A stretch of 14,295 nucleotides of DNA, from contig CABSBK010000005.1 of NCBI GenBank assembly GCA_902475865.1, positions 1-14,295 of the forward strand. The letters run 5' to 3'. This DNA is from an uncultured Collinsella sp. Lineage in GTDB: Bacteria > Actinomycetota > Coriobacteriia > Coriobacteriales > Coriobacteriaceae. The translations under genes and the position numbers were made by a program. Below are positions 7,132 through 14,254 of the stretch, one piece after another. Under the pieces are notes generated by a model. It was given only the letters and a program-made list of their open reading frames with translations. It had not been told where the DNA came from and did not search any database. Position 1 is the first letter of the stretch, and every line of letters begins with the position of its first letter.

Positions 7132-10100
7132 ATGGCGAACACCCAGAACTATATTAACCACCTGTTGCAGAACACTGGCATCACGCCGGCGTGCAGCGAA
7201 GAAGAGCGCTTGGCTGCCGAAGATATCGCTCAAATTTTCCGCAACCACGGCTTTGATCCCGAGGTGCAGGAGTTTAATGCTCCCGCGCCGAGCAGGATGG
7301 CGTTTGCCGTTACGGGCATTCTGGCATTTGCCGGTGCCCTGCTTATGGGCATCGGTGGCGGTATCGGCTTAGTCGGCACCCTGTTGGCCATTGTCGGAGC
7401 CGTGCTCTATGTGCTCGAGCGAACCGGGCGCCCCGTGATCTCGCGCCTGGGCAAGACGGGCGTGAGCCAAAATGTCATCGCCTATCACAAGGCCTCTGGT
7501 CCGCTTGCCTCTCCGCGCAATCGCCCGGTTGTCGTCGTCGCGCACTATGACTCCCCGCGCGCCGAACTGCTCGCTCGCGAGCCCTATGCGCCGTACCGAG
7601 CGCTGATCGCCAAATTGTTCCCGATTGCCACGATTGCTCCCGCGGCTATTGCCATCCTGCGCATCTTGCCGCTTCCCGGCGCGTTGAAGGTCCTGCTGTG
7701 GATTGCCGCGATCCTTGCCTCCCTCGTGGCGCTCGCCAATGCCGCCAATATCATTTCCAATCGTTTTGTCCTTCCCTACACGTCCGGCTCGGTTTGCAAC
7801 AAGTCCTCTGTTGCCGCCATGCTGGGTGTCATGGATAACGTCGCCCCCTATCAGGGCGAGAACGAGTTCCCTGACGATATTCCGTTTGACACGTATTTTG
7901 GCGAGCAGAAGCGTCGCGCCGAGGAGATGGCGCGCGCGGCGGCCGAGTACGCCGCGGCCCAGCAGCAAAACGATTACGGCAATACCATCGAGTACGAAGA
8001 GCCTGCCTATACCGAGGATGAGTATGGCCAGCCGGTCGCTCCCGAGGGTGAGCAGGGCGAGGCTTTTGATGAGCAAATCGATGGATTCGAAGGTGCTTCT
8101 GCCGACGAGACCCTGATTGGCGTCATTGCACCCGAGTCCCAGGTCCAAGATATTCCGGCCGAGGAGCCCGTTGCAGACGAGTCCGCTGCCGAGTCGGCAG
8201 AGGAGCCTACCGCGGCCGAGCAGGCCGAGCCCGAGCCCAAGCTTTATCGCAATGCCGCCGGCAACATCCGGTTTGGCTCGGATGCCATCCGTGCCCTGGG
8301 AATGCTTCCCGAGTCCTGTACGCTCGATTACGAAGAGGGCGAGGAGCCGACGTTCGAGCCCGCGCCCCAGCCCGATCCGGTCGTGGCTGCACAGCCCGAT
8401 GAGGCCAATGCCGTCGAGACGGAAGCCGATGCGGAGACTGTTATCGATCCCGCAGCCGGTCTGGACGTCATGGCGCCTGCCCCGGCGCCCGAGGAGCTCG
8501 ATAATACCGAGGACGACTACGATGCGTATCCGCAGCGTGTGTCCTACGAGAGCGACACCGATTTTTCTGCCGAGCTTCCGGTGACGACGCCCCATGCCGA
8601 TATCGCTTCCGCGTTTTCTTCGATCGGTGCCAGCGCCTCCCATTTCTTTAAGGGGGCATTCGAAAAGGGCAAGAAACTCGTTGACGACTTTGAGGAAAAG
8701 CGCGTCGCTGCCCGCGAGGCAGCCGAGCGCGAGGCCGCAGCCCAGCAACAGGCGGCCGAGGCCGAGCGCGAGCGCGCGGCACAGGAATTTGAGCAAAACG
8801 ACGCCGAGCAGCCGGTATCGCCGGTATCCGTTGATGTTGCCGACGCCACGACGTCTTTCGAGGCGCCGCAGCCTTCGCCTGCGGAAGTTGCCGGGGAGAC
8901 GGTGACTTTCGAAACCCAACAGCCAGTCGACAGCACTGTGTCGTTTGATGCCACGATGACGTTTGAGAAGCAGGGCACCGCTATCGCCGAGCCCCTTTCC
9001 GCTCCTGTCGAGGACGAGCCCGCTGCGCCCGATACGGTCGAGGATCAATCTGCGGCGGAACAGGTCGCTGCGGACAGCTCCGAGCAAGAGCCTGAGCCCG
9101 TGGCCCCCGAAGCTCCGCAGGCGGATGAGTCGAGGCCCTACTCTACGCAGATCTTCACCATGCCCGCGCCGAGTGATCCCGGCGCCACGGTTGCCAACGC
9201 TGCTCCGTCGCAGGCCGAGACGGTCGATGCTCTGATGGCTCAGATCTCGTCTCAGGCGTCGCCGCGCCCGAACATGAACGTTCCCGACCCGGCATCCGCG
9301 CCGACTCCCATGCCCTCTGCGTCTCCGCTGGCCTCGGTCCCCGATCCCTCGATGCCTTCGATGCAGCAGGCCAATGTCGCCTCGCGCACCTCGCTGTTCG
9401 ACCTTCCCGACCCTTCGGCTCAGGTCAACGATCCCTTCGCGACGGCACAGGGTCCCGAGCCCATATCGGCTCCGGTTGTTCCTCCCATGCCGGCCACCTC
9501 GGATGTTCAGCCGCTTGAGACTATCTCGGCTCCTGCCGCTCCGGCCGCCAAGCCGCAAAAGCGCGGCTTGGGCGGTCTGTTCGGTCGCAAAAAGAAAAAC
9601 GAGCAGGACAGCATGAGCGATTGGCTTGGTGTCGAGGATGATTACGACGCCAAGAAGTCTGGTCGCGGTATCGGCTCGTGGGATAACTTCGAGGATGACG
9701 ACGACGGCTGGAAGGGCGGTGCCACGTCTTCCGATGGAGCTTCCGCCGAGGATATGCTCGCTGCCGTTGCCTCCATGGGCGATGACGAGCTGCTTGGCCA
9801 CGACATCTGGTTTGTGGCTACAGGCGCTTCCGATTGCGACGGCGCCGGCATGAAGGCGTTCCTGGCCGCGCATCGCGACAAGCTCCGCGGCGTGTTCTTT
9901 ATCAACCTTGAGTCCATTGGTGCCGGTAGGCTTTCGGTCGTGACGGTCGAGGGCGAGCAGCAGCTGCTCAAGGGTGACCGACGCATCATGAACTTGGTCA
10001 ACAAGGTGTGCAAGTCGTTCCATGTCGATTGCGGTGCATTTGAGATGCCCTATGCCAAGACCGATGCCTATGCTGCTCTCGAGGCAAGCCGACGCGCCCT

Positions 10101-10230
10101 TACCATTGCCGGCGTCGACGGCCCACGTTTGGCATGCGCTCACACTGAGGACGATCTGCCGTACAACGTCAATCCGACAAATATCGCTACGGTGTCCGAG
10201 GTCGTGACCGAGGTCATTCGTCGTTCGTAG
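7132..10230 (+). CDS. Membrane protein with a split, degenerate M28 peptidase fold and a long acidic insert
   Basis: 1032 residues. Residues 1-55 match an M28 N-terminus (EEERLAAEDIAQIFRNHGF). Four hydrophobic segments follow as two hairpins (about 57-76/78-95 and 162-180/187-205), with VVVVAHYDSPRAE (H138, D140) between them. SVCNKSSVAAMLGVMD (220-235) matches the M28 helix that normally begins GxxDNxSG, but here the bridging Asp is replaced by C222. About 650 residues of Ala/Glu/Pro/Asp-rich sequence follow. The second half resumes at 890: DIWFVATGASDCDGAG (the usual Glu-Glu is missing), FINLESIG (NLD has become NLE927), and AHTEDDLPYNVNP (H1004 kept). The family norm is a 300-500-residue di-zinc aminopeptidase; here activity is doubtful or altered. 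No signal peptide; both hairpins place the soluble parts in the cytoplasm. Start: ATG 7132 has GGAG five bases upstream, and an in-frame ATG at 6982 has no support. It is followed 21 bases later by a small membrane-protein gene. Confidence 0.8.
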   Translation: MANTQNYINHLLQNTGITPACSEEERLAAEDIAQIFRNHGFDPEVQEFNAPAPSRMAFAVTGILAFAGALLMGIGGGIGLVGTLLAIVGAVLYVLERTGRPVISRLGKTGVSQNVIAYHKASGPLASPRNRPVVVVAHYDSPRAELLAREPYAPYRALIAKLFPIATIAPAAIAILRILPLPGALKVLLWIAAILASLVALANAANIISNRFVLPYTSGSVCNKSSVAAMLGVMDNVAPYQGENEFPDDIPFDTYFGEQKRRAEEMARAAAEYAAAQQQNDYGNTIEYEEPAYTEDEYGQPVAPEGEQGEAFDEQIDGFEGASADETLIGVIAPESQVQDIPAEEPVADESAAESAEEPTAAEQAEPEPKLYRNAAGNIRFGSDAIRALGMLPESCTLDYEEGEEPTFEPAPQPDPVVAAQPDEANAVETEADAETVIDPAAGLDVMAPAPAPEELDNTEDDYDAYPQRVSYESDTDFSAELPVTTPHADIASAFSSIGASASHFFKGAFEKGKKLVDDFEEKRVAAREAAEREAAAQQQAAEAERERAAQEFEQNDAEQPVSPVSVDVADATTSFEAPQPSPAEVAGETVTFETQQPVDSTVSFDATMTFEKQGTAIAEPLSAPVEDEPAAPDTVEDQSAAEQVAADSSEQEPEPVAPEAPQADESRPYSTQIFTMPAPSDPGATVANAAPSQAETVDALMAQISSQASPRPNMNVPDPASAPTPMPSASPLASVPDPSMPSMQQANVASRTSLFDLPDPSAQVNDPFATAQGPEPISAPVVPPMPATSDVQPLETISAPAAPAAKPQKRGLGGLFGRKKKNEQDSMSDWLGVEDDYDAKKSGRGIGSWDNFEDDDDGWKGGATSSDGASAEDMLAAVASMGDDELLGHDIWFVATGASDCDGAGMKAFLAAHRDKLRGVFFINLESIGAGRLSVVTVEGEQQLLKGDRRIMNLVNKVCKSFHVDCGAFEMPYAKTDAYAALEASRRALTIAGVDGPRLACAHTEDDLPYNVNPTNIATVSEVVTEVIRRS
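7834..9786 (+). other. Low-complexity acidic linker inside the M28-like protein
   Basis: Encodes residues about 235-885, rich in Ala, Glu, Pro and Asp and probably disordered. Distinct islands stand out. RNAAGNIRFGSDAIRALGM (373-391) looks like a short folded or conserved motif. A charged heptad-like stretch (about 507-556, many Glu/Arg/Ala/Gln) is probably coiled coil. Six T-x-x-F motifs start at T573, T590, T602, T608, T672 and T753. KRGLGGLFGRKKKN (810-823) is strongly basic, and a run of aspartates follows just before the second peptidase half. The frame stays open with the same codon bias as the flanks, so this is real coding sequence and not an assembly join. Confidence 0.75.
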
Positions 10231-10251
10231 GTTGACCTATAAGGAGTCTGC

Positions 10252-10470
10252 GTGTTTTCGTACATCAAGCGCCACTGGCCCGTCTATCTCATCTTGGCCC
10301 TGATCGCCATTGTCCTTGGTTTCGGGGCCGCGTATATCGTGGGCGTTAAAGGCTCAACGCCTGAGTCCACGATTAGCGAAGAAGTGGAGCACGAGCAGAG
10401 TTTGGGAGCCGATGGCATCTCCGAGTCCGATCAAGCGCTCATCGACGGTGGGTCTGCATCTGGGGAATAG
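10252..10470 (+). CDS. Small single-pass membrane protein
   Basis: 72 residues; no known family recognised. It starts with GTG at 10252, five bases after AAGGAG (10241-10246). A short basic N-terminus (IKRH) precedes one hydrophobic helix (about 10-32), then an acidic, Ser/Glu-rich tail of about 40 residues. The positive-inside rule predicts N-in, tail outside. There is no lipobox and no cleavage site that would clearly make it secreted. It lies 21 bases after the split M28-like gene and just before a strong terminator, so the two are very probably cotranscribed. A role as partner or anchor of that protein is inference. Confidence 0.72.
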   Translation: MFSYIKRHWPVYLILALIAIVLGFGAAYIVGVKGSTPESTISEEVEHEQSLGADGISESDQALIDGGSASGE

Positions 10471-10490
10471 CCATTTCGCCACGAACGAAT

Positions 10491-10526
10491 AAGAGGCGAG
10501 CCGGGAGACGGGCTCGCCTCTTTTTT
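10491..10526 (+). terminator. Rho-independent terminator after the M28-like operon
   Basis: A perfect 12-bp stem (AAGAGGCGAGCC at 10491-10502 with GGCTCGCCTCTT at 10511-10522) and an 8-base loop run into a T tract ending at 10526. It sits between two convergent genes. On the minus strand the hairpin is followed by a weaker T-rich TTATTCGTT, so it may also end the adhesin transcript. Confidence 0.93.
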
Positions 10527-10532
10527 ATTGCG

Positions 10533-13500
10533 TCAGCGACGTTTTGACGCCAGCTTTAGATGGGCAAACCAGATTGCCGCGGCGCCGGAGGTCACGAAGG
10601 CGGTGAGGCAGGCGGCAATGGGAAGGGAGCCCGTTGCCGGTAAATCTTGCGGCATGGCGCATCGCTGGATGACGCGATCCTCGTCATGTGATTCAAGGTT
10701 GCTACCGCCGCCATTGCGACAGAGGTCAACGCGAGCGCTGTTGGCGAGTGCGGTCTGAGGCGTGTAAGACGACGCGGCCTGCATATGGATGACGGCACCG
10801 TGAATATCCGAGTCAAGGACGGCGCTCACATCATCAAGGTCGTCATGCTCGTCTTTGAGGTCCTCGCGGGTCCAAGATTCTGCAGCGCCTCTTGTCGTGA
10901 AGTCGGCCGATACGGCCCCGTACTCAAGACGAATGCCCGTGACGGCGGTATCGTCCAAAAGAGCGAGCTCTTTTGCCTCGAGGGTGACCGACTCCGTTGT
11001 TGGGATATCGGCTTTCCAAAGATGCCAATCGCCGTAATCGACCATGCGCAAATCGTCACCTAGGAGCTTTTTGACCTCGTCCGTTTCGAGCCAGGGGTTG
11101 TCATGCCCGTCGCTGAGCGTTGCATTGGTCTGTTCGCCCGTATCGATACTTCCCACTGGAGACGTTCGATACCACACGTTGCAAAGACCGTCGATGTCCC
11201 CGGTCGCGACAGGGGTTTCGATGGCGATGAGTTTGGCAGTGCCTTCCTTGGCGCATTCGAGATCGTCAGTGATGGTGAATTCATCAACCCAGGTATTCGA
11301 CTCATTTTTAGCATCGAGCGTATAAGAGAAGGAGCCGTCCGCATCGGATTGTGCCACGGCTCGGTTTTTGCCATCGCCGTTGGCGACGAGACCCTTACCG
11401 ATAGGGCGGGCGATCTCTTGCCGCTTGTCGACTCTGCCCTCGATCTCGATGGGTGCGTCCTTCATGGTTACCGTCTGCACTTCTCCTGTGGCCTTAATTT
11501 CAAACGTCATGTCTTCGGCAAGGTCGTAAGTGCGCGGGGGCATCACTTCGCACAGGGTGTAGGTGCCGGGCAAAAGATGCTCGATGCGATGCGGTTTGTC
11601 AGAGGAGGTCCAAGCGTCAATTTCGGTTCCGTCGGCACCGTGGAGGGAGAGCCGAGCGCCTTCCACTTCTTGTTTGCCGGTCAAATCTACTTTGGAGATG
11701 TCGATTTTGGTGTAGTCGTTAGAAACATCGAGGTGCGCATTGATCACGGGTGTTTCCTGACCGGCATACGACAGCTCGACGGTGTGGACGCTTTGGTCGA
11801 GCAGGTAACCTTCGGGTGCCTGCACCTCGATTACCTCATAGGTGGCGGTTCCGCACCCCAGTGAAAGATGAGTCGCGCACGCAAATCCCCGCTCGTCGGT
11901 CGTGATGGATGTGACGGTTTCGCCGTCCAGGGCAGCAATGCTGCCGTCGGGGCGCACGATATCGCCCGCGGCACGGATATCAAAAACAGCACCGGCAAGG
12001 GCGCGCCCACCTACGGCATCGTTCTTGACGATCTCGATGCTTCCTGTTGCCGCGTCGTCGTAAAACGAGGCGACCGCGACGGGCGTTAAGTTCATGTCGG
12101 CGGGAATCGTTATCTCCAGATCTTCACCAACAAGATACGGTTCCTTGGCGGAAGTCTCTCGTATGTAATACGTGCCCGGGTTAAGCGATTCGGGTAGGGT
12201 GACGGTGCCGGTTTCATCGGTCGTAAAGGTATTCATAACGGTATGGGCGGGATGCCAGGATGTTTGCGAGATGGGCTCACGGTCGCCGTTGAGCAGCTGA
12301 AAGGTGAACCCAGCGCGTGGTACGGCGTTGCCGGTCTGAGCATCGCGCTTCACGATTTGAAGATGTGTCGACAGGGCGTGGTTGTCTACGATGTACTGAA
12401 GCTCTGCGCCGTCCGTGATCTGCTCTGCTGTGATAGTCCATTCCCCTGCCTGCTTAAAGCCGTCGGGCACAGTGTCGACAACCTCACGAATGGTGTAGCC
12501 GGCACGGTCATACGGTATGGTTCCGCTGACGCCATCGGGGCGCTCTCCTGCGCCAAACCATGCTCCGGCCTGGTCTTTGGTCGATGCGAAGCCGTAGATA
12601 TTGGTGGTCAGCGTTCCAACAACCTGCTGCGAAGTGTTGCTTGCCACTTCAAAGACCACGCCTTCCGCCGGCTGCTCTACACCAGATTCGTCACTATTAC
12701 CGCAGTCCTTGAACTTTGAAATCTCGAGGTCAAAAGCGATGGGGATGTTGGGGATGCGACGCTCGAGTTCAACGACGCCCGCGTCTCCGAGCTGGTCGGC
12801 ACCGATGGTATAGCTCCAGGTTTCATTGGAGGGCAGATAACCCTCGGGAGCTCTCGACTCATAGATGCTAAAGGTGCCCAGGGGGATGTCGGTAAGTGTT
12901 GCCCGGCCGTCCTCATCCGTCGTGAGGGTGTGCGTCCAGCCCGGGGTAGACTGTGAGACGCAGGTGAACTCAGCGCCGGCAAGTGACGCGCTGACTTGAG
13001 GGCCTGCCCCTGTCGCGGCATCGACCTTTGCGATGCGCAGGGTAATGGTACCGGGCTGCTCATCGATGACGACATTCCCGCCGTCATTGCCGGTGGAAAA
13101 GGCGATGTGGTCACTCCTGGGGATATAACCCGCCGGAGCTTTGGTTTCGACCAGGTAATATGCCGCGTTGGGCAAAAGTGTCGCCTGCGCACGACCGCTG
13201 CTGTCCATCTGGATGCTGCCGACACGCTTGTCGCCGACGCTCTCATAGATGTCGAACCTCGCTCCGTCGAGCCTGTAGGTATCGTTTTCGCTCGTGATGG
13301 CGGCGTTGGCTGACTGTTTTTGGAAGGATACGGAGACGGCCGGGAGCACGTAGAGCATGTCTTGACGTTTACTGCCGTCCGACACAGCTCCCAAATAGCG
13401 CCGCGCGCGATGCGGTGCGGCTTTAATGCTTCCCGACTTGGCGCCGTCGTGGAGCCAGCGCGCTGCGGCAACGACCTCATTGTCGCCGGAAAAATTTCCC

Positions 13501-13964
13501 CTCTCTGTGACGCCCCGGGCGGTTGTATATGAGAATGATCCGTCGGTATGGGTGGTGCCGTTGAGCATCCAGACGGCAAGTTGGGTTGCGGCACGTGCTC
13601 GATCGGGGGATAGGTTATGCCCGCCAAAGGATGTGGCGGTGGGGTAGCCATGACAGATGATGGCCGCGAATTCGTCTTCGAGCCATACCCAGCCCTGATT
13701 GTAGGTGAGCCAGGGTCCGCCCGGTGTGCTAGGGCCAAAGCGCTCCTGGTTCATGCAGTAGGCAATCGAAGAATCCTGTGCCTCGTATTTGCCAACTTCA
13801 AAAGGACCGCATTCATTGCTGATAGTGCGGAATCCGAGCGATTCATAACCGTCGACGGCGAGCGCGGCATCCGGTGTCATGCAGCCTAAAAGTAAAAAGA
13901 GGACTAGGAGCAGCGATCCTGCTGTGATTGCGCTGTGGACAGAGTGCGTGGGTGCGTTGGACAT
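10533..13964 (-). CDS. LPXTG-anchored thioester/isopeptide surface adhesin
   Basis: 1143 residues. Order: signal peptide (hydrophobic core about 17-27, likely cut after ALA at 36); a thioester (TQXA) domain (about 40-208) with C70 in AYCM and Q128 in ATQLAVW, the pair that forms the thioester in this family; six SpaA/CnaB-like domains (about 211-840); a fimbrial-type stalk domain starting VDKRQEI (845) with FSYTLDAKNESNTWVDEF; then LPATG (1108-1112), a hydrophobic span and the tail KLASKRR. The family binds host surfaces covalently through the thioester, and the Ig-like stalk is stiffened by isopeptide bonds; attachment is by a sortase. No sortase is in the window. Start: ATG 13964 has AAGGAG (13970-13975) five bases upstream, and an in-frame TAA four codons earlier excludes a longer form. 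The n-region has no Lys or Arg, which is unusual. The LLGC at 25-28 resembles a lipobox. Convergent with the M28-like operon. Confidence 0.93.
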   Translation of the reverse strand: MSNAPTHSVHSAITAGSLLLVLFLLLGCMTPDAALAVDGYESLGFRTISNECGPFEVGKYEAQDSSIAYCMNQERFGPSTPGGPWLTYNQGWVWLEDEFAAIICHGYPTATSFGGHNLSPDRARAATQLAVWMLNGTTHTDGSFSYTTARGVTERGNFSGDNEVVAAARWLHDGAKSGSIKAAPHRARRYLGAVSDGSKRQDMLYVLPAVSVSFQKQSANAAITSENDTYRLDGARFDIYESVGDKRVGSIQMDSSGRAQATLLPNAAYYLVETKAPAGYIPRSDHIAFSTGNDGGNVVIDEQPGTITLRIAKVDAATGAGPQVSASLAGAEFTCVSQSTPGWTHTLTTDEDGRATLTDIPLGTFSIYESRAPEGYLPSNETWSYTIGADQLGDAGVVELERRIPNIPIAFDLEISKFKDCGNSDESGVEQPAEGVVFEVASNTSQQVVGTLTTNIYGFASTKDQAGAWFGAGERPDGVSGTIPYDRAGYTIREVVDTVPDGFKQAGEWTITAEQITDGAELQYIVDNHALSTHLQIVKRDAQTGNAVPRAGFTFQLLNGDREPISQTSWHPAHTVMNTFTTDETGTVTLPESLNPGTYYIRETSAKEPYLVGEDLEITIPADMNLTPVAVASFYDDAATGSIEIVKNDAVGGRALAGAVFDIRAAGDIVRPDGSIAALDGETVTSITTDERGFACATHLSLGCGTATYEVIEVQAPEGYLLDQSVHTVELSYAGQETPVINAHLDVSNDYTKIDISKVDLTGKQEVEGARLSLHGADGTEIDAWTSSDKPHRIEHLLPGTYTLCEVMPPRTYDLAEDMTFEIKATGEVQTVTMKDAPIEIEGRVDKRQEIARPIGKGLVANGDGKNRAVAQSDADGSFSYTLDAKNESNTWVDEFTITDDLECAKEGTAKLIAIETPVATGDIDGLCNVWYRTSPVGSIDTGEQTNATLSDGHDNPWLETDEVKKLLGDDLRMVDYGDWHLWKADIPTTESVTLEAKELALLDDTAVTGIRLEYGAVSADFTTRGAAESWTREDLKDEHDDLDDVSAVLDSDIHGAVIHMQAASSYTPQTALANSARVDLCRNGGGSNLESHDEDRVIQRCAMPQDLPATGSLPIAACLTAFVTSGAAAIWFAHLKLASKRR
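10536..10643 (-). other. Sortase cell-wall sorting signal
   Basis: Encodes residues 1108-1143: LPATG, a hydrophobic stretch of about 20 residues (including LPIAACLTAFVTSGAAAIWF) and a basic tail (KLASKRR). This is a classical class-A type sorting signal; cleavage between Thr and Gly is expected. Confidence 0.93.
11445..13334 (-). repeat. Six tandem SpaA/CnaB-like domains
   Basis: Encodes residues about 211-840. Each domain has a strand with the bond-forming lysine (K216, K313, K417, K539, K647, K758), an E-box ending in a catalytic Glu (E273, E369, E494, E603, E713, E806), and a terminal Asp or Asn (D301, N406, N528 or D527, D636, N742, D836). The repeats are related but divergent at the sequence level, so recombination between them is not obvious. 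Confidence 0.85.
13341..13847 (-). other. Thioester (TQXA) domain coding segment
   Basis: Encodes residues about 40-208 of the adhesin. C70 (SSIAYCMNQERFGP) and Q128 (AATQLAVWML) match the Cys and the TQxA-motif Gln that cross-link in thioester-domain adhesins of Gram-positive bacteria. Conserved aromatic-rich segments (PWLTYNQGWVWLED and ARWLHDG) fit the fold. Confidence 0.85.
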
Positions 13965-13977
13965 GGCTGCTCCTTAT

Positions 13978-13997
13978 CCCTCGTGCGCCGCACGGGG
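13978..13997 (-). promoter_or_regulatory. Hairpin in the adhesin leader beside the ribosome site
   Basis: On the mRNA, CGTGC-GGC-GCACG forms a 5-bp stem with a 3-base loop. Three further G-C pairs (CCC with GGG) extend it across a single bulged A. It ends two bases before the AAGGAG at 13970-13975. It may affect translation start or mRNA stability; this is inference. Confidence 0.4.
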
Positions 13998-14080
13998 AGG
14001 CCGCGGCGCTTGGGATGAGGCTACCCCCGAGGTTCATGCGGGTAAGTACCGGAGCCTGACCAAAAGCTTGCCCGATATCT

Positions 14081-14132
14081 GACAAATGGCGCCTACGAAA
14101 GACAATGGAATAAATCTGCAGGTAGACAATGG
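14081..14132. repeat. Short direct repeats upstream of the adhesin
   Basis: AGACAATGG occurs at 14100-14108 and 14124-14132 (24 bases apart), each followed by an A/T-rich ATAAA-like run. A looser copy, GACAAATGG, is at 14081-14089. The spacing is close to two helical turns, which would suit a regulator binding one face of the DNA, but no known motif is recognised. Confidence 0.4.
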
Positions 14133-14218
14133 TAAATAAAAGAGCCTACAGGTCCTCATCTACACAATTGGCCTATTTTTAGGAGGATTCTCCATAGCTA
14201 AAACAAGTATCGTCACCC

Positions 14219-14248
14219 TTGTATCGAACAAGACAACCGCGTTATACT
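14219..14248. promoter_or_regulatory. Possible promoter element at the contig end
   Basis: On the plus strand, TTGTAT (14219-14224) and TATACT (14243-14248) are 18 bases apart, directed out of the window. On the minus strand the same spot reads TATAAC (14246-14241), a 5/6 match to a -10. Its -35 would fall beyond 14254, where the true sequence is lost to adapter. Either reading is possible; the second would make it the adhesin promoter. Confidence 0.25.
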
Positions 14249-14254
14249 ATCCCC

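Larger units (their letters stand above)
13965..14254. other. Upstream region of the adhesin gene, no gene seen
   Basis: 290 bases with no credible coding region. Next to the ribosome site is a hairpin (13978-13997). Further up are copies of AGACAATGG at 14100-14108 and 14124-14132, with a related GACAAATGG at 14081-14089. There are also small palindromes, CCTATTTTTAGG (14172-14183) and GGAGGATTCTCC (14182-14193). The stretch from 14090 to 14250 is clearly more AT-rich than the genes, as expected for promoter DNA. No full minus-strand promoter was convincing. Confidence 0.6.

Noticed and set aside
9379-9432. Clathrin-box or DPF-like eukaryotic trafficking motifs (LFDLP, NDPF) in the linker
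   Set aside because: Such short motifs are expected by chance in a Pro/Asp-rich linker, the clathrin-box acidic last residue is missing, and the protein has no secretion signal.
7369-10143. A 924-codon open frame on the minus strand opposite the split M28-like gene
   Set aside because: It is a by-product of the GC-rich, Ala/Glu/Pro-biased codons on the plus strand. The translation is Arg/Gly/Leu-rich with no domain, and the plus frame has peptidase motifs and a ribosome site.
14081-14095. TTGTCAG on the minus strand as a PafBC-type (RecA-NDp) promoter
   Set aside because: It lacks the final TG of the 9-base motif and has no TAnnnT at the required distance.
14181-14200. AGGAGG on the plus strand as a ribosome site for a gene running off the end
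   Set aside because: No ATG, GTG or TTG follows at a suitable distance with an open frame; it is part of a small palindrome instead.
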